From NCBI GenBank assembly GCA_024998625.1, contig JACOEL010000014.1, positions 1 to 64,000 on the forward strand: DNA of 64,000 bases, read 5' to 3'. The notes below the pieces were generated by a model. That model ran no database searches and was not told the DNA's origin. It saw only the letters and a program-made list of their open reading frames with translations. Positions 25,102-34,177 of the stretch are shown here, one piece after another (the first letter of the stretch is position 1; every line of letters begins with the position of its first letter). A program made the position numbers and the translations under genes. This stretch comes from Nitrospira sp. (lineage in GTDB: Bacteria > Nitrospirota > Nitrospiria > Nitrospirales > Nitrospiraceae).

Positions 25102-27126
25102 ATGACCGCCCTCCTGACCGGTCTTCTCGCCTGTTACCTCCTGGGGGGGCTGCTGCCCCTCTGCACAACACGTCCCCATCTTCAGAATCTTTTTGCCCAT
25201 GGCTGTGCGGCTGCCGCGGGCGTCGTCGGTATTGTGCTGGGTGTTGCGGGGCTCCTCTCAACGACGCCTCTGGCACTCTCGCTTGCGTCCAACATTCCCC
25301 ATCTGACCTTCGCAATCCGTCTGGACCCGCTGGCGGCGTTCTTCGTCTTGACCATCTCGCTGGTGGGACTGGCCGCGTCGATCTATGCGTCCGGCTACGT
25401 CGACGAGTTCTCAGGCCGGGTCTCGGTGGGATTGTTGGGCTCCCTTCTCAACGGGTTTTTGCTCTCCATGACCCTGGTGGTCCTGGCCGACAACGGGTTC
25501 TTCTTCCTGATCCTCTGGGAAGTCATGTCCCTCCTGTCTTATGCGCTGGTTGTGACGGAGCACGAGAAGCCCGGCGTGCGCGAGGCCGGACTGTTCTATC
25601 TCATCATGACGCACGTCGGCACCGCGTTTATCATCCTCACGTTTTTGATTTTTTTTCAGGATACCGGCTCATTCTCCTTCGAGGCGTTTCGTCACCCCGA
25701 CCAGCAGCTTCCTGAGGGATTGCGATCGATCGCGTTTTTCACGGCCTTGATCGGCTTCGGCGCGAAGACCGGCATCGTCCCGCTGCATGTGTGGCTGCCC
25801 TACGCACACCCCGCCGCCCCCTCCCACATCTCGGCCCTGATGTCGGGGGTCATGATCAAGACCGCCATCTACGGGTTGATCCGGGTGTACTTTGATTTCA
25901 TGGGTGGCGAATTCCCCTGGTGGTGGGGCTTCACATTGTTGGTTGCCGGCACGGTGTCGGCGCTCCTGGGTGTCATGTATGCCCTGATGGAACATGACCT
26001 GAAGAGCCTGCTCGCCTGTCACAGTGTGGAAAACATCGGCATCATTCTGTTGGGGATGGGCGCAGGGATGATCTTCCACACCTATGGCTTGCATGAACTG
26101 GCTGCGCTTGGATTACTGGCGGGTCTGTACCATACGATCAACCACGCGGCGTTCAAGGCGCTGTTGTTTCTGGGCGCCGGGGCGTTGCAGTTCGCCACCC
26201 ACACGAGACACATCGAGGAGTACGGCGGTTTGCTCCGCCGCATGCCCTGGACGGGTGCATTTTTTCTGATTGGCGCCGTCTCCATCGCCGCGCTTCCGCC
26301 CACCAACGGTTTCGTCAGCGAGTGGCTGGTGTTTCAGAGTTTGTTTCTCAGCTTCCAACTGCCTAGTCTGTTTCTCAAGTTGATGTTGCCGATTGCCGCC
26401 GCGATGTTGGCTTTGACGGGCGCGCTGGCGCTGGCTTGTGTTGCGAAGGCGTTCGGGATGTCGTTTCTGGCGCAGCCGCGCAGTGCCCATGCCCGCCACG
26501 CGACGGAAGTCCCCCGGTCGATGTTGGTTGGGATGGGATTTTTGGCAGGGCTCTGCACGGTGCTGGGGCTGGCGCCCATGCTGGTCGTTCCTTTGCTGGA
26601 TCGGGTCACGGCTCCATTGACCGGTGTGGCCATCAGTTCACAAGTGCTGGCGCTCGACGGCTGGGTGGTGGCGCCGGTGACGGTGGAGTTTTCGAGCATC
26701 TCGACGCCCGTGTTGGCCATGGTCCTGGTCGGGGCGGGGGCGTTGGGGCTGCTGATGGCCCGACTCTGCGGGAAGGGGCTGCGCGCGCGTTATTACAAGA
26801 CCTGGGGCTGCGGGCTGAACCTGACGCCTCGTATGGAATACACCGCAACCGGCTTCGCGCAACCGATCAAGCAGGTCTTTGAAGCTATCTACCAGCCCAC
26901 GGTGAAGTTGGAGCAGGAGTTTCTGGAGCAATCGAAGTACTTCATCAAGCATCAGCGTTTCGAGTCGCACATCGAGCCGGTCTTCGAGAAGTATCTCTAC
27001 CGGCCGGTGGTGACCTTGCTGCTGGCGACAGCCGACCGGCTGCGCATCATTCAGGCCGGCAGCCTCCATCTCTATCTCACCTACATTTTTGTGACGCTGG
27101 TGCTGTTGCTGTTATGGGCGGGGTAG
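25102..27126 (+). CDS. hyfB: hydrogenase-4-type antiporter-like subunit B
   Basis: This 674-residue membrane protein is related to NuoL and Mrp antiporters and is predicted to carry protons in the complex encoded here. Key ion-path residues are visible: Glu in ILWEVMSLLSYALVV, Lys in FGAKTGIVPLHVWLPYAHPA, Lys in SGVMIKTAIYGL and HAAFKALLFLGAGAL. There are about 16 hydrophobic segments and a soluble-looking C-terminal stretch before a last helix. ATG 25102 follows a GTG at 25099, which is also possible. It is the first gene of a six-gene operon; the 255 bp upstream presumably hold its promoter. Confidence 0.93.
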   Translation: MTALLTGLLACYLLGGLLPLCTTRPHLQNLFAHGCAAAAGVVGIVLGVAGLLSTTPLALSLASNIPHLTFAIRLDPLAAFFVLTISLVGLAASIYASGYVDEFSGRVSVGLLGSLLNGFLLSMTLVVLADNGFFFLILWEVMSLLSYALVVTEHEKPGVREAGLFYLIMTHVGTAFIILTFLIFFQDTGSFSFEAFRHPDQQLPEGLRSIAFFTALIGFGAKTGIVPLHVWLPYAHPAAPSHISALMSGVMIKTAIYGLIRVYFDFMGGEFPWWWGFTLLVAGTVSALLGVMYALMEHDLKSLLACHSVENIGIILLGMGAGMIFHTYGLHELAALGLLAGLYHTINHAAFKALLFLGAGALQFATHTRHIEEYGGLLRRMPWTGAFFLIGAVSIAALPPTNGFVSEWLVFQSLFLSFQLPSLFLKLMLPIAAAMLALTGALALACVAKAFGMSFLAQPRSAHARHATEVPRSMLVGMGFLAGLCTVLGLAPMLVVPLLDRVTAPLTGVAISSQVLALDGWVVAPVTVEFSSISTPVLAMVLVGAGALGLLMARLCGKGLRARYYKTWGCGLNLTPRMEYTATGFAQPIKQVFEAIYQPTVKLEQEFLEQSKYFIKHQRFESHIEPVFEKYLYRPVVTLLLATADRLRIIQAGSLHLYLTYIFVTLVLLLLWAG

Positions 27127-27190
27127 GGCAAGGCAACGGGCTGTGCGCGTGGGTTGTGCCTGGTTGTTGGATCACTGAGTGACGGAAGGT

Positions 27191-28147
27191 ATGCAGGTGA
27201 TCATCCACATGGTGTTGGTGGTCGTTCAGCTCGCGCTGTTGTTGACCCTCTCTCCGTTTGTCGTCGGCTTGGTCCGAAAGGTCAAGGCACGTCTCCAGTG
27301 CCGCCGCGGGGCGAGTCTCTTTCAGCCTTACGCCGATCTGGCCAAGCTGTTCCGGAAGCAGCCCGTCATCTCTTCGACAACCTCCTGGATTTTCACCGGG
27401 GCGCCGTACATTGTCTTTGCCTCGACCGTAGCGGCTGGGCTGCTGATGCCGGTGTTTGTCTCGCACACACCGCTCAATTTCGCGGGGAACATCATTGCGC
27501 TCGTCTATTTGCTGGCGTTGGGCACGTTCTTCCTGATTCTGGCAGGGCTCGACGCAGGATCGGCGTTCGGGGGAATGGGCAGCAGCCGCGAGGCGATCGT
27601 CGCGACGCTGGCCGAGCCGGCCATGATGCTGTCCATCCTTTCCATCGCGCTGACGGCCGGCTCCACGAATTTGAGCACCATCGTGCATCAGTCCGCGTTG
27701 ATGGAAGGGGTCATCGTGGCTCCGCCCGCCCATTTGATGGCGCTGGCCGCCTTGTTCATCGTGACGCTGGCGGAGACCGGCCGTGTCCCGGTGGACAATC
27801 CCGCGACGCACCTGGAATTGACGATGATCCACGAGGCCATGCTGCTCGAGTACTCCGGCCGCTATCTGGCGTTGATGGAGTGGGCGGCCGGCATCAAGTT
27901 GCTGGTGTTCCTGACCTTGATCGTGAATGTCTTTGCGCCCTGGGGTATCGCCACGAGTCTGGCGCCGCCAGCCATCGCCGTGGGTCTTCTGGTGTATTTC
28001 CTGAAAGTGGCTGCGCTGGCCATCGTGATCGGTGTGATCGAATCGATGTTCGCGAAGCTGCGATTGTTCCGGGTGCCGGAAATGCTGGGCGCGGCGTTCA
28101 TCCTGTCGCTGCTCGCGCTGGTCTTCTTCTACACGTTGAAAGGGTAA
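27191..28147 (+). CDS. hyfC: hydrogenase-4-type membrane anchor subunit C (NuoH-like)
   Basis: This 318-residue polytopic subunit is homologous to NuoH/HycD and links the peripheral arm to the membrane arm. Signatures are RRGASLFQPYADLAKLFRKQ, GSREA-type SSREAIVATLAEPAMML and ETGRVPVDNPATHLELTMIH followed by EAMLLEYSGRYLAL. The acidic residues of the last stretch line the quinone/proton channel in NuoH. The ATG at 27191 has AGG very close; a GTG at 27179 is an alternative start. Confidence 0.92.
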   Translation: MQVIIHMVLVVVQLALLLTLSPFVVGLVRKVKARLQCRRGASLFQPYADLAKLFRKQPVISSTTSWIFTGAPYIVFASTVAAGLLMPVFVSHTPLNFAGNIIALVYLLALGTFFLILAGLDAGSAFGGMGSSREAIVATLAEPAMMLSILSIALTAGSTNLSTIVHQSALMEGVIVAPPAHLMALAALFIVTLAETGRVPVDNPATHLELTMIHEAMLLEYSGRYLALMEWAAGIKLLVFLTLIVNVFAPWGIATSLAPPAIAVGLLVYFLKVAALAIVIGVIESMFAKLRLFRVPEMLGAAFILSLLALVFFYTLKG

Positions 28148-28151
28148 GGCG

Positions 28152-28817
28152 GTGCCGGCTTCCACCCACTTGGGCTCACAACTCGTCGATCTCTGCTCGG
28201 TCCTGCTGCTGCTCTGTTGTTTTGCCATCGTGGCGCAGCGTCGATTGTCGGCCTGCGTGGACCTGTTCGCGCTGCAGTCCGCATTTCTGGCTGCGACCGC
28301 CGCGCTTGTCGCGTTTCTGACCGGACATAAGCATATCTATTTCGCGGCAGCCCTGACGATCGTCATCAAAGTGATCGTGCTGCCTCGCATTCTCCGGAAG
28401 GTCATCGAGCGGCTGAATGTCTCCCGCGAGCTGGGGATGAATATCAACATTCCGGCGGGCCTGCTGATTTGCGGCGCGTTGGTAATCATCGCCTTCTTTA
28501 TCACGCAGCCCATCATTCCGCTCGGTTACCTGCTGACACGCGATTCTCTGGCCATCGCGCTGGCCATTATCTTAATCGGATTTTTCACCATGATCGCCCG
28601 GCAGAAGGCGATCACGCAGATGGTCGGCTTCCTGGTCATGGAGAACGGAGTGTTCCTGGGAGCCACGGCGGCCGCCTACGGCATGCCGCTCATCGTTGAA
28701 TTGGGCGTGTTCTTCGATGTGTTGGTGGCCGGGTTGATTGTCGGCATTTACACGCATCGGCTGCAGGATACGTTCGATAGCGTGGACACCAGCACACTGA
28801 CGGTGCTGAAGGAATGA
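28152..28817 (+). CDS. hyfE: hydrogenase-4-type subunit E (NuoK-like membrane subunit)
   Basis: This 221-residue membrane protein of the HyfE family has a NuoK-like core: VDLCSVLLLLCCFAIVAQRR, ACVDLFALQSAFLAATAALV, MVGFLVMENGVFLGATAAAY with a membrane Glu, then LGVFFDVLVAGLIVGIY. It is expected to sit between the C and antiporter subunits. The start is a GTG 4 bp after hyfC. Length and layout are normal for HyfE. Confidence 0.92.
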   Translation: MPASTHLGSQLVDLCSVLLLLCCFAIVAQRRLSACVDLFALQSAFLAATAALVAFLTGHKHIYFAAALTIVIKVIVLPRILRKVIERLNVSRELGMNINIPAGLLICGALVIIAFFITQPIIPLGYLLTRDSLAIALAIILIGFFTMIARQKAITQMVGFLVMENGVFLGATAAAYGMPLIVELGVFFDVLVAGLIVGIYTHRLQDTFDSVDTSTLTVLKE

Positions 28818-28854
28818 GTCGGTCGATGACGCATGTCCCACGGGTAGGTGCTGT

Positions 28855-30387
28855 ATGTGGTCGGTGATCGTTCTGCTGGCAGGGCCGGTACTTGCCGGTC
28901 TGCTCAGCTTGGTGATCCACCGCGCGCGGGTCCTGCACGTCGTGAACTTTTCGACGATGCTGGCGTTGGCCGTGGCCGAGACGGCGCTGACGAGGCAGGT
29001 GCTGGCCGAGGGGTCGGTTATGACATTGGGCGGCTTGGTCTATGTGGACGCGCTCTCGGACTTTATTCTGGTGATCATCACGGCTATCGGCCTGTCCTGT
29101 TCCCTCTACATGTGGTCCTACATGGACGATCGGGTTGCCCGGGGCGTCATCGCGCCCAAGCGTCTCGGTCACTTCTTTTTCCTCTTCCATATGTTTCTGT
29201 TTGCGATGGTCGCCGCGACGATGGCGAACAGTCTGGGCGTCCAGTGGGTGGCGCTGGAAGGGACCACCCTGGCGACGACGTTCTTGATCGCCTTCTTTAG
29301 GAAACGGGAGTCGCTCGAAGCAGGCTGGAAATACTTGATCCTCTGCTCGGTAGGTATTGCCCTCGCCCTCTTCGGGGTCGTGCTCACCTATTACTCATCC
29401 GTGCGGGTCCTTGGCGATAAGAGCTTGGCGCTCAATATGATCGCGCTGATCGGCGTGGCCAACCAATTGGACCCCAATGTGCTCAAGCTGGCGTTTATTT
29501 TCATGCTCGTCGGTTATGGCACGAAAGTAGGCCTGGTTCCCATGCATAGCTGGTTGCCTGATGCCTACAGCGAAGCGCCGGCGCCGATTGCGGCGATGTT
29601 GGCCGGGGTGTTGGAGACGGTGGCGGTCTATACGGTGTTGCGCAGCAAGGCGTTGGTGGACCAGGCGCTTCCCTCGGAGTTCACCGGCAATCTGCTGCTC
29701 ACCTTCGGGCTGCTCTCGTTCATCGTGGCGTCCCTGTTCATCCTGATTCAGCACAACTACAAGCGGCTGTTTGCCTATTCGAGTATCGAACATATGGGGC
29801 TGGCCATGATCGGCTTTGGAGTCGGCGGGATGATCGGCACCTTCGGCGGCCTCTTTCATTTGCTCAATCATGCGGTGGCCAAGGCGCTGGCCTTTTTCGT
29901 CGCGGGCAATATCCATCGGCGATTCGATACCCTGGAAATCGACGGGGTGCGAGGGCTGGCGCGTGTGCAGCCGATTACTGCCGTGGCGATTCTCGTGGCG
30001 GGGTGCGCGTTGGTCGGGCTACCGCCGTTCTCGCCGTTTGTCAGTGAGTTGCTGGTCGTGTCGGCGGTGGCCGCGCAAGACTTTTCCTCCGATACGATGC
30101 ATGTCGGGCGGTTTGTGACGATGACGATCTCGGATGAGATGCGTAGCCTCGGCATCGTCGTGCTGTTTCTGTTTTTCGCCGTGGTGTTGTTCGGCGGGTT
30201 TATGTTTCGCGTCGGGGCCATGGTGTGGGGCGCTCCCCCGGCCGGTATCGCCCAGGGAGAGTCGTGGACCGCCGGCCATGTGCCGCTGATGATCATGATC
30301 GTCGCGTTGTTGGGGCTTGGATTCGTGCTACCCGAGCCGATTCAGACGTTGCTGACCAGGGCCGTCAACGTGATTGTGGTGAGGTAA
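28855..30387 (+). CDS. hyfF: hydrogenase-4-type antiporter-like subunit F
   Basis: This 510-residue subunit is the second antiporter-like protein of the complex (NuoN/NuoM-like). Conserved residues include Glu in VQWVALEGTTLATTFLIAFF, Lys in GYGTKVGLVPMHSWLPDAYS and Lys in NHAVAKALAFFVAGN. The Lys common in the next helix is not present (LAGVLETVAVYT), as in other HyfF proteins as far as I recall. About 14 membrane helices are expected. It is 37 bp after hyfE and 4 bp before hyfG. Confidence 0.93.
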   Translation: MWSVIVLLAGPVLAGLLSLVIHRARVLHVVNFSTMLALAVAETALTRQVLAEGSVMTLGGLVYVDALSDFILVIITAIGLSCSLYMWSYMDDRVARGVIAPKRLGHFFFLFHMFLFAMVAATMANSLGVQWVALEGTTLATTFLIAFFRKRESLEAGWKYLILCSVGIALALFGVVLTYYSSVRVLGDKSLALNMIALIGVANQLDPNVLKLAFIFMLVGYGTKVGLVPMHSWLPDAYSEAPAPIAAMLAGVLETVAVYTVLRSKALVDQALPSEFTGNLLLTFGLLSFIVASLFILIQHNYKRLFAYSSIEHMGLAMIGFGVGGMIGTFGGLFHLLNHAVAKALAFFVAGNIHRRFDTLEIDGVRGLARVQPITAVAILVAGCALVGLPPFSPFVSELLVVSAVAAQDFSSDTMHVGRFVTMTISDEMRSLGIVVLFLFFAVVLFGGFMFRVGAMVWGAPPAGIAQGESWTAGHVPLMIMIVALLGLGFVLPEPIQTLLTRAVNVIVVR

Positions 30388-30391
30388 CCGT

Positions 30392-31984
30392 ATGAGCGAC
30401 GCGCGTCCGGCGGTCGAGCAGGTGCAGGCGGCGTTTACGCAGGCCATCACGGAGGTGTGCGCCGCTCACGGCATCCCGATGCTCAGGGTGAAGAAGCAGG
30501 ATCTGCCGACGGTCGCCCATTTTCTGCATACGAATCCAGGTTTTCGAGGATCGCTGTCGCTGCTCTGGGCGGTCGATCATCGTCCTCGCGAAGCGCGCTA
30601 TGAACTCTGCTATCTCTTCACGTTGGCGGAACATAAAGACTGGCTGCTGCTCGTGACGGATCTCCATGGAGATGAGCGGGAATTTCCATCGATCACTCCT
30701 CACCTTCATGCGGCGAAATGGTACGAACGGGAGATCCGGGATCTGTTCGGATTGATTCCGGTCGGCCATCCCGATCTGCGCCGGCTCGTTCGTCATGAAC
30801 ATTGGCCGAAAGGGTCCTACCCGCTGAAAAAAGATTTTCCATGGGATCGGGTGTTAGGACGGGTGCAAGGGGAGTATGCGTTCCGGAAAATTCATGGTGA
30901 GGGGATCTTCGAGGTTCCCGTCGGGCCGATTCATGCGGGTATCATCGAGCCGGGCCATTTCCGGTTTTCGGTAGCCGGCGAGCCCATCATGCAGCTCGAA
31001 GTGCGCCATTTCTGGAAACATCGCGGCGTTGAGAAATTGTTCGAGCAACAGCAGTTGAACGAGGCGGTACCCTTGTCCGAACGGGTCTCAGGCGATACAA
31101 GCGTCGGCCATAGCCTGGCTTATTGCCAGGCCGTCGAGACGTTGCAGGGCGTGGAGGTCTCGCCCCGTGCCCGATATCTGCGCACACTGTTTCTGGAGCT
31201 GGAGCGGTTGCACAACCACATCGGCGATGTGGGAGCCATCTGTAATGACACGGCCTATGCCCTGGCCCATGCCCACTGCGGTCGGATGAAAGAGCAACTC
31301 ATGCAGCTCAACGATCGTCTGACGGGATCGCGCTTCCTGCGTGGTGTCAATTGCGTCGGCGGAGTGGCGCTCGATCTGTCCGGTCTACAGCTCGCGCAGG
31401 TAGAGGTGGAATTAAACGCGCTTGAGCAGGATTTTTCCGCGATCGAAAAGATTGTGTTTGCGAACGCGTCGCTCACGGAACGGCTGGAGAACACGGGCAT
31501 CCTCACGGAGAGTATTGCCTGGGACCATGCCGTGATCGGGGTGGTCGGCCGGGCCTCCGGTATCGATCGGGATCTTCGTCGCGACCGGCCCTTTGCGGCG
31601 TACGACATGCTGCAGCCGAAGGTCGCCTTCTACCGCTATGGCGATGTGCGAGCCAGGATGCGGGTGCGTCTGGATGAGATCCATGAATCGATCCGTCTCA
31701 TTCGCGAAGTTCGCCGTAGCCTCCCGCTGGGCCGGCTCGTGTCCCAGCCGATGCATCAACCACAGCCGGGGGCATGGGCGCTGTCGGCAGTCGAAGGATG
31801 GCGTGGCGAGATTCTGTATGTCGTCATGGCCGGGGACGCAGGACTGATTCATCGCTGTAAAGTGCGCGATCCGTCCTTCGTGAATTGGCCGGCGATTCAA
31901 TGGGCGGCGCTCGGCAATATCGTGCCGGACTTTCCGTTAATCAACAAGAGTTTCAATTTGTCGTACGCGGGGAACGATCTGTAA
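30392..31984 (+). CDS. hyfG: HyfG/HycE-like large subunit lacking Ni-Fe ligands (Ehr type)
   Basis: This 530-residue protein fuses a NuoC-like domain (residues about 1-170, WYEREIRDLFGLIPVGHPDL) to a NuoD/hydrogenase-large-subunit domain. In hydrogenases the Ni-Fe centre is held by two CxxC motifs. Here the N-terminal site reads SERVSGDTSVGHSLAYCQAV and the C-terminal site FPLINKSFNLSYAGNDL, so all four ligands are gone. A hydrogenase reaction is therefore excluded. The quinone-reactive or pump-coupling role of NuoD remains possible. The known class of such proteins is the energy-converting hydrogenase-related (Ehr) complex. Confidence 0.93.
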   Translation: MSDARPAVEQVQAAFTQAITEVCAAHGIPMLRVKKQDLPTVAHFLHTNPGFRGSLSLLWAVDHRPREARYELCYLFTLAEHKDWLLLVTDLHGDEREFPSITPHLHAAKWYEREIRDLFGLIPVGHPDLRRLVRHEHWPKGSYPLKKDFPWDRVLGRVQGEYAFRKIHGEGIFEVPVGPIHAGIIEPGHFRFSVAGEPIMQLEVRHFWKHRGVEKLFEQQQLNEAVPLSERVSGDTSVGHSLAYCQAVETLQGVEVSPRARYLRTLFLELERLHNHIGDVGAICNDTAYALAHAHCGRMKEQLMQLNDRLTGSRFLRGVNCVGGVALDLSGLQLAQVEVELNALEQDFSAIEKIVFANASLTERLENTGILTESIAWDHAVIGVVGRASGIDRDLRRDRPFAAYDMLQPKVAFYRYGDVRARMRVRLDEIHESIRLIREVRRSLPLGRLVSQPMHQPQPGAWALSAVEGWRGEILYVVMAGDAGLIHRCKVRDPSFVNWPAIQWAALGNIVPDFPLINKSFNLSYAGNDL

Positions 31985-32069
31985 GAAACAAGCTTTCGGT
32001 AATCAGCCCTCAAGCAGCCAGCTCTGAGCTGAGAACTGATCGCTGAATGCCGGCGTTTAAGGAGGAGGC

Positions 32070-32591
32070 ATGTTTCGAATCCTCAAAAAAAGTCTTCAGA
32101 CCGGCGTGGTGACGGGGCAGCATCCGGCCGGAGCGGCGCCGTCCGAACCGCTTAGTCAGGACGCCATCGAAAAGGCCAAGCCGTTCCGGCGCTCGCTGAC
32201 GATCCGTGAAGTCGATACGGGTTCCTGCAACGCCTGCGAGATGGAAATGAATGCGCTGGCCAATCCCGTGTACGACGTGGAGCGGTTCGGGGTTCATATT
32301 GCGGCGTCGCCGCGTCATGCCGATGCGCTGGTCGTCACGGGGCCGGTGACCGTCAACATGGAGCGGGCGTTGAAAGCTGTCTACAAGGCGACAGCCGACC
32401 CAAAGATCGTCATCGCATTGGGAGACTGCGCCATTCACTGCGGGATGTTCAAGGGGAGTTATGCGGTGACGGGACCGGTGGATCGGCATATCCCGGTCGA
32501 TGTCCGTATTTCCGGCTGTCCCCCGCGTCCGGCGGAGATCCTCGCGGTGCTGGAGGGTCTTCGGCAGGAGCCCGCCACCTCGAAAACGTGA
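32070..32591 (+). CDS. hyfI: HyfI/NuoB-like Fe-S small subunit
   Basis: This 173-residue subunit binds the proximal 4Fe-4S cluster, equivalent to N2 of complex I. All four Cys are present: VDTGSCNACEME gives two, GDCAIHCGMFKGS one and SGCPPRPAEIL one. The N-terminal 45 or so residues resemble the membrane-contact helix of NuoB. It is the last gene of the operon, with an 85-bp gap after hyfG and a GGAGGAGG site before the ATG. No ferredoxin-type HyfA or HyfH subunit follows, so the electron donor or acceptor of the complex is not encoded here. Confidence 0.92.
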   Translation: MFRILKKSLQTGVVTGQHPAGAAPSEPLSQDAIEKAKPFRRSLTIREVDTGSCNACEMEMNALANPVYDVERFGVHIAASPRHADALVVTGPVTVNMERALKAVYKATADPKIVIALGDCAIHCGMFKGSYAVTGPVDRHIPVDVRISGCPPRPAEILAVLEGLRQEPATSKT

Positions 32592-32725
32592 GGGTGGAAG
32601 GGCGCCTAGCCTTACTTTCCCAGTTTCTTTCCACCCGCAATTCGGCTTTAATCTCCTCGTGATTCTCGACGATTCGGCAGCAGGCGCGACCAGAGCCAGG
32701 AGTGGCGCGTGACGAGGGGTGGGAG

Positions 32726-33955
32726 ATGACGCCGGTCCGATCGTGGTCCGATGATGCAGGCATGGCTCCGCCTGCGTCTCCATGCCGGTGGGCGATGGGT
32801 CTCGGATGGATGGCCCTTCTCTGGGTGTGTCTCGTACCGGGCTCTTCGGCTGAAACCGTTGGAGTGCCGGATGCCGCTACGATCGGCGGTGAGACCAGCC
32901 TCTGGCATTACGGTGCCTATCTTGACGTCGGCTACGTCGTCAATTTCAACTTTCCAGAGAATCATCTTTGGCGGAATCGTGCGACCGCGGCTCGGCACAA
33001 AGAGTTTGCCCCTAATATGGCCTTGGCCTATGTTCGGAAAGATGCGAAGGAATCATCGCGTTGGGGGATGGAACTCGGTGTGCAAGGCGGCTACGACTCC
33101 GAACGCTTTGCGTTTTTGCAGGGCGAGCGTGACGTCGGCGGGGCAGATATGCTTCGACATGTCCATCGGGCAAATGTCTCCTATCTGGCTCCGGTCGGGA
33201 AGGGGCTCACGATCACCGCCGGCCTGTTTAATAGCCTTATCGGCTATGAATCGCTCTATGCCAAGGACAATGTGAACTATACCCGGTCATGGATTGCCGA
33301 CAATACGCCCTATATGATGTTCGGGATCAATGCGAAATATCCGGTCACCGACAGCCTGACGGTCACGGCCTTCGTGATCAACGGCTATTATCACCTGTCG
33401 CATCCGAACGACCAACCGAGTTATGGCGGGCAGTGGGCTTACAAGGCGACTCCGCGACTCACGTTGACCCAGACCGTCTACGGGGGGCCGGACCAGACCG
33501 ACACTGCCCTGCAGTTCTGGCGCTTTTACGCGAATCACATCATCGAATGGAAAGGGGACAACCTGACATTCGCGGCCTCCTATGATATCGGGACCGAAAA
33601 CATCGCCGATCGTCCGGGACATCCCAGGGCATTTGTGATGGGAGGCAATGTGGTCGCGCGATGGCATGTGACCGGACCTTGGGCTCTGGCGGTCCGGCCG
33701 GAGTTCTATTGGGACCGAAACGGCCGTTGGACCGGTTCGGAGCAACTCGTCAAGGCCGTGACCTCAACGATCGAATATCGAATTCCCCACAAGTGGACGA
33801 ACACGACGCTACGGCTTGAACATCGATGGGACGAATCGACCGGGGAGGGCGGAGGATTTTTCAGGCGCGGCGAGGTCCAGCCTGGTGTGCTGAGCCTGAC
33901 GCCGAATCAGCATCTGGTATTGCTGGGCATTCTCTGGACCTTCGACAGTCCATGA
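32726..33955 (+). CDS. outer-membrane beta-barrel porin-like protein (BBP2 type)
   Basis: This 409-residue exported protein has an N-terminal signal region (RWAMGLGWMALLWVCLVPG, cleavage near SSAETV). It then has alternating strands typical of the putative beta-barrel porin 2 family: HYGAYLDVGYVVNFNFPEN, NVSYLAPVGKGLTITAGLF, NYTRSWIADNTPYMMFGINA, VTAFVINGYYHLSHPND and FYWDRNGRWTGSEQ. It ends in HLVLLGILWTFDSP, close to the aromatic C-terminus of outer-membrane proteins. Solute and role are unknown. A palindromic repeat follows it. Confidence 0.85.
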   Translation: MTPVRSWSDDAGMAPPASPCRWAMGLGWMALLWVCLVPGSSAETVGVPDAATIGGETSLWHYGAYLDVGYVVNFNFPENHLWRNRATAARHKEFAPNMALAYVRKDAKESSRWGMELGVQGGYDSERFAFLQGERDVGGADMLRHVHRANVSYLAPVGKGLTITAGLFNSLIGYESLYAKDNVNYTRSWIADNTPYMMFGINAKYPVTDSLTVTAFVINGYYHLSHPNDQPSYGGQWAYKATPRLTLTQTVYGGPDQTDTALQFWRFYANHIIEWKGDNLTFAASYDIGTENIADRPGHPRAFVMGGNVVARWHVTGPWALAVRPEFYWDRNGRWTGSEQLVKAVTSTIEYRIPHKWTNTTLRLEHRWDESTGEGGGFFRRGEVQPGVLSLTPNQHLVLLGILWTFDSP

Positions 33956-33960
33956 TCGGG

Positions 33961-34074
33961 CGCTGAACATGGCTTCGGGCGTCGTTCTCGTCTCGCTCAG
34001 GGCCTCGACGTACCACCGAGAGTACGCCTCAGTCCCTCGCTCACTGCGGCTTTCCCCGACAGCCATGTTGAGCG
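33961..34074. repeat. palindromic interspersed repeat, copy 2
   Basis: CGCTGAACATGGCT (33961-33974) pairs with AGCCATGTTGAGCG (34061-34074), one mismatch. The G/C mismatch sits at the same place of the arm (CTGAA against CTCAA) as in copy 1 at 8934-9102. The body shares 'cgtcgttctcg', 'tcgctcag', 'cctcgacgtacc' and 'ctgcggc' with copy 1. The arms differ between copies but remain self-complementary. Confidence 0.75.
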
Positions 34075-34177
34075 TCTGAGAGACCAAGTTCCGCGGCAGG
34101 CTTCGGCTTCAACTGCCTCGCGACGGTGCGCAGGCAGCATCTCAGTCACAACTGGAAGGAGAATCTGAGGAAGGTGC

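Noticed and set aside
30392-31984. Functional Ni-Fe hydrogenase large subunit
   Set aside because: Both CxxC Ni-Fe motifs are missing, so the catalytic reaction is not possible.
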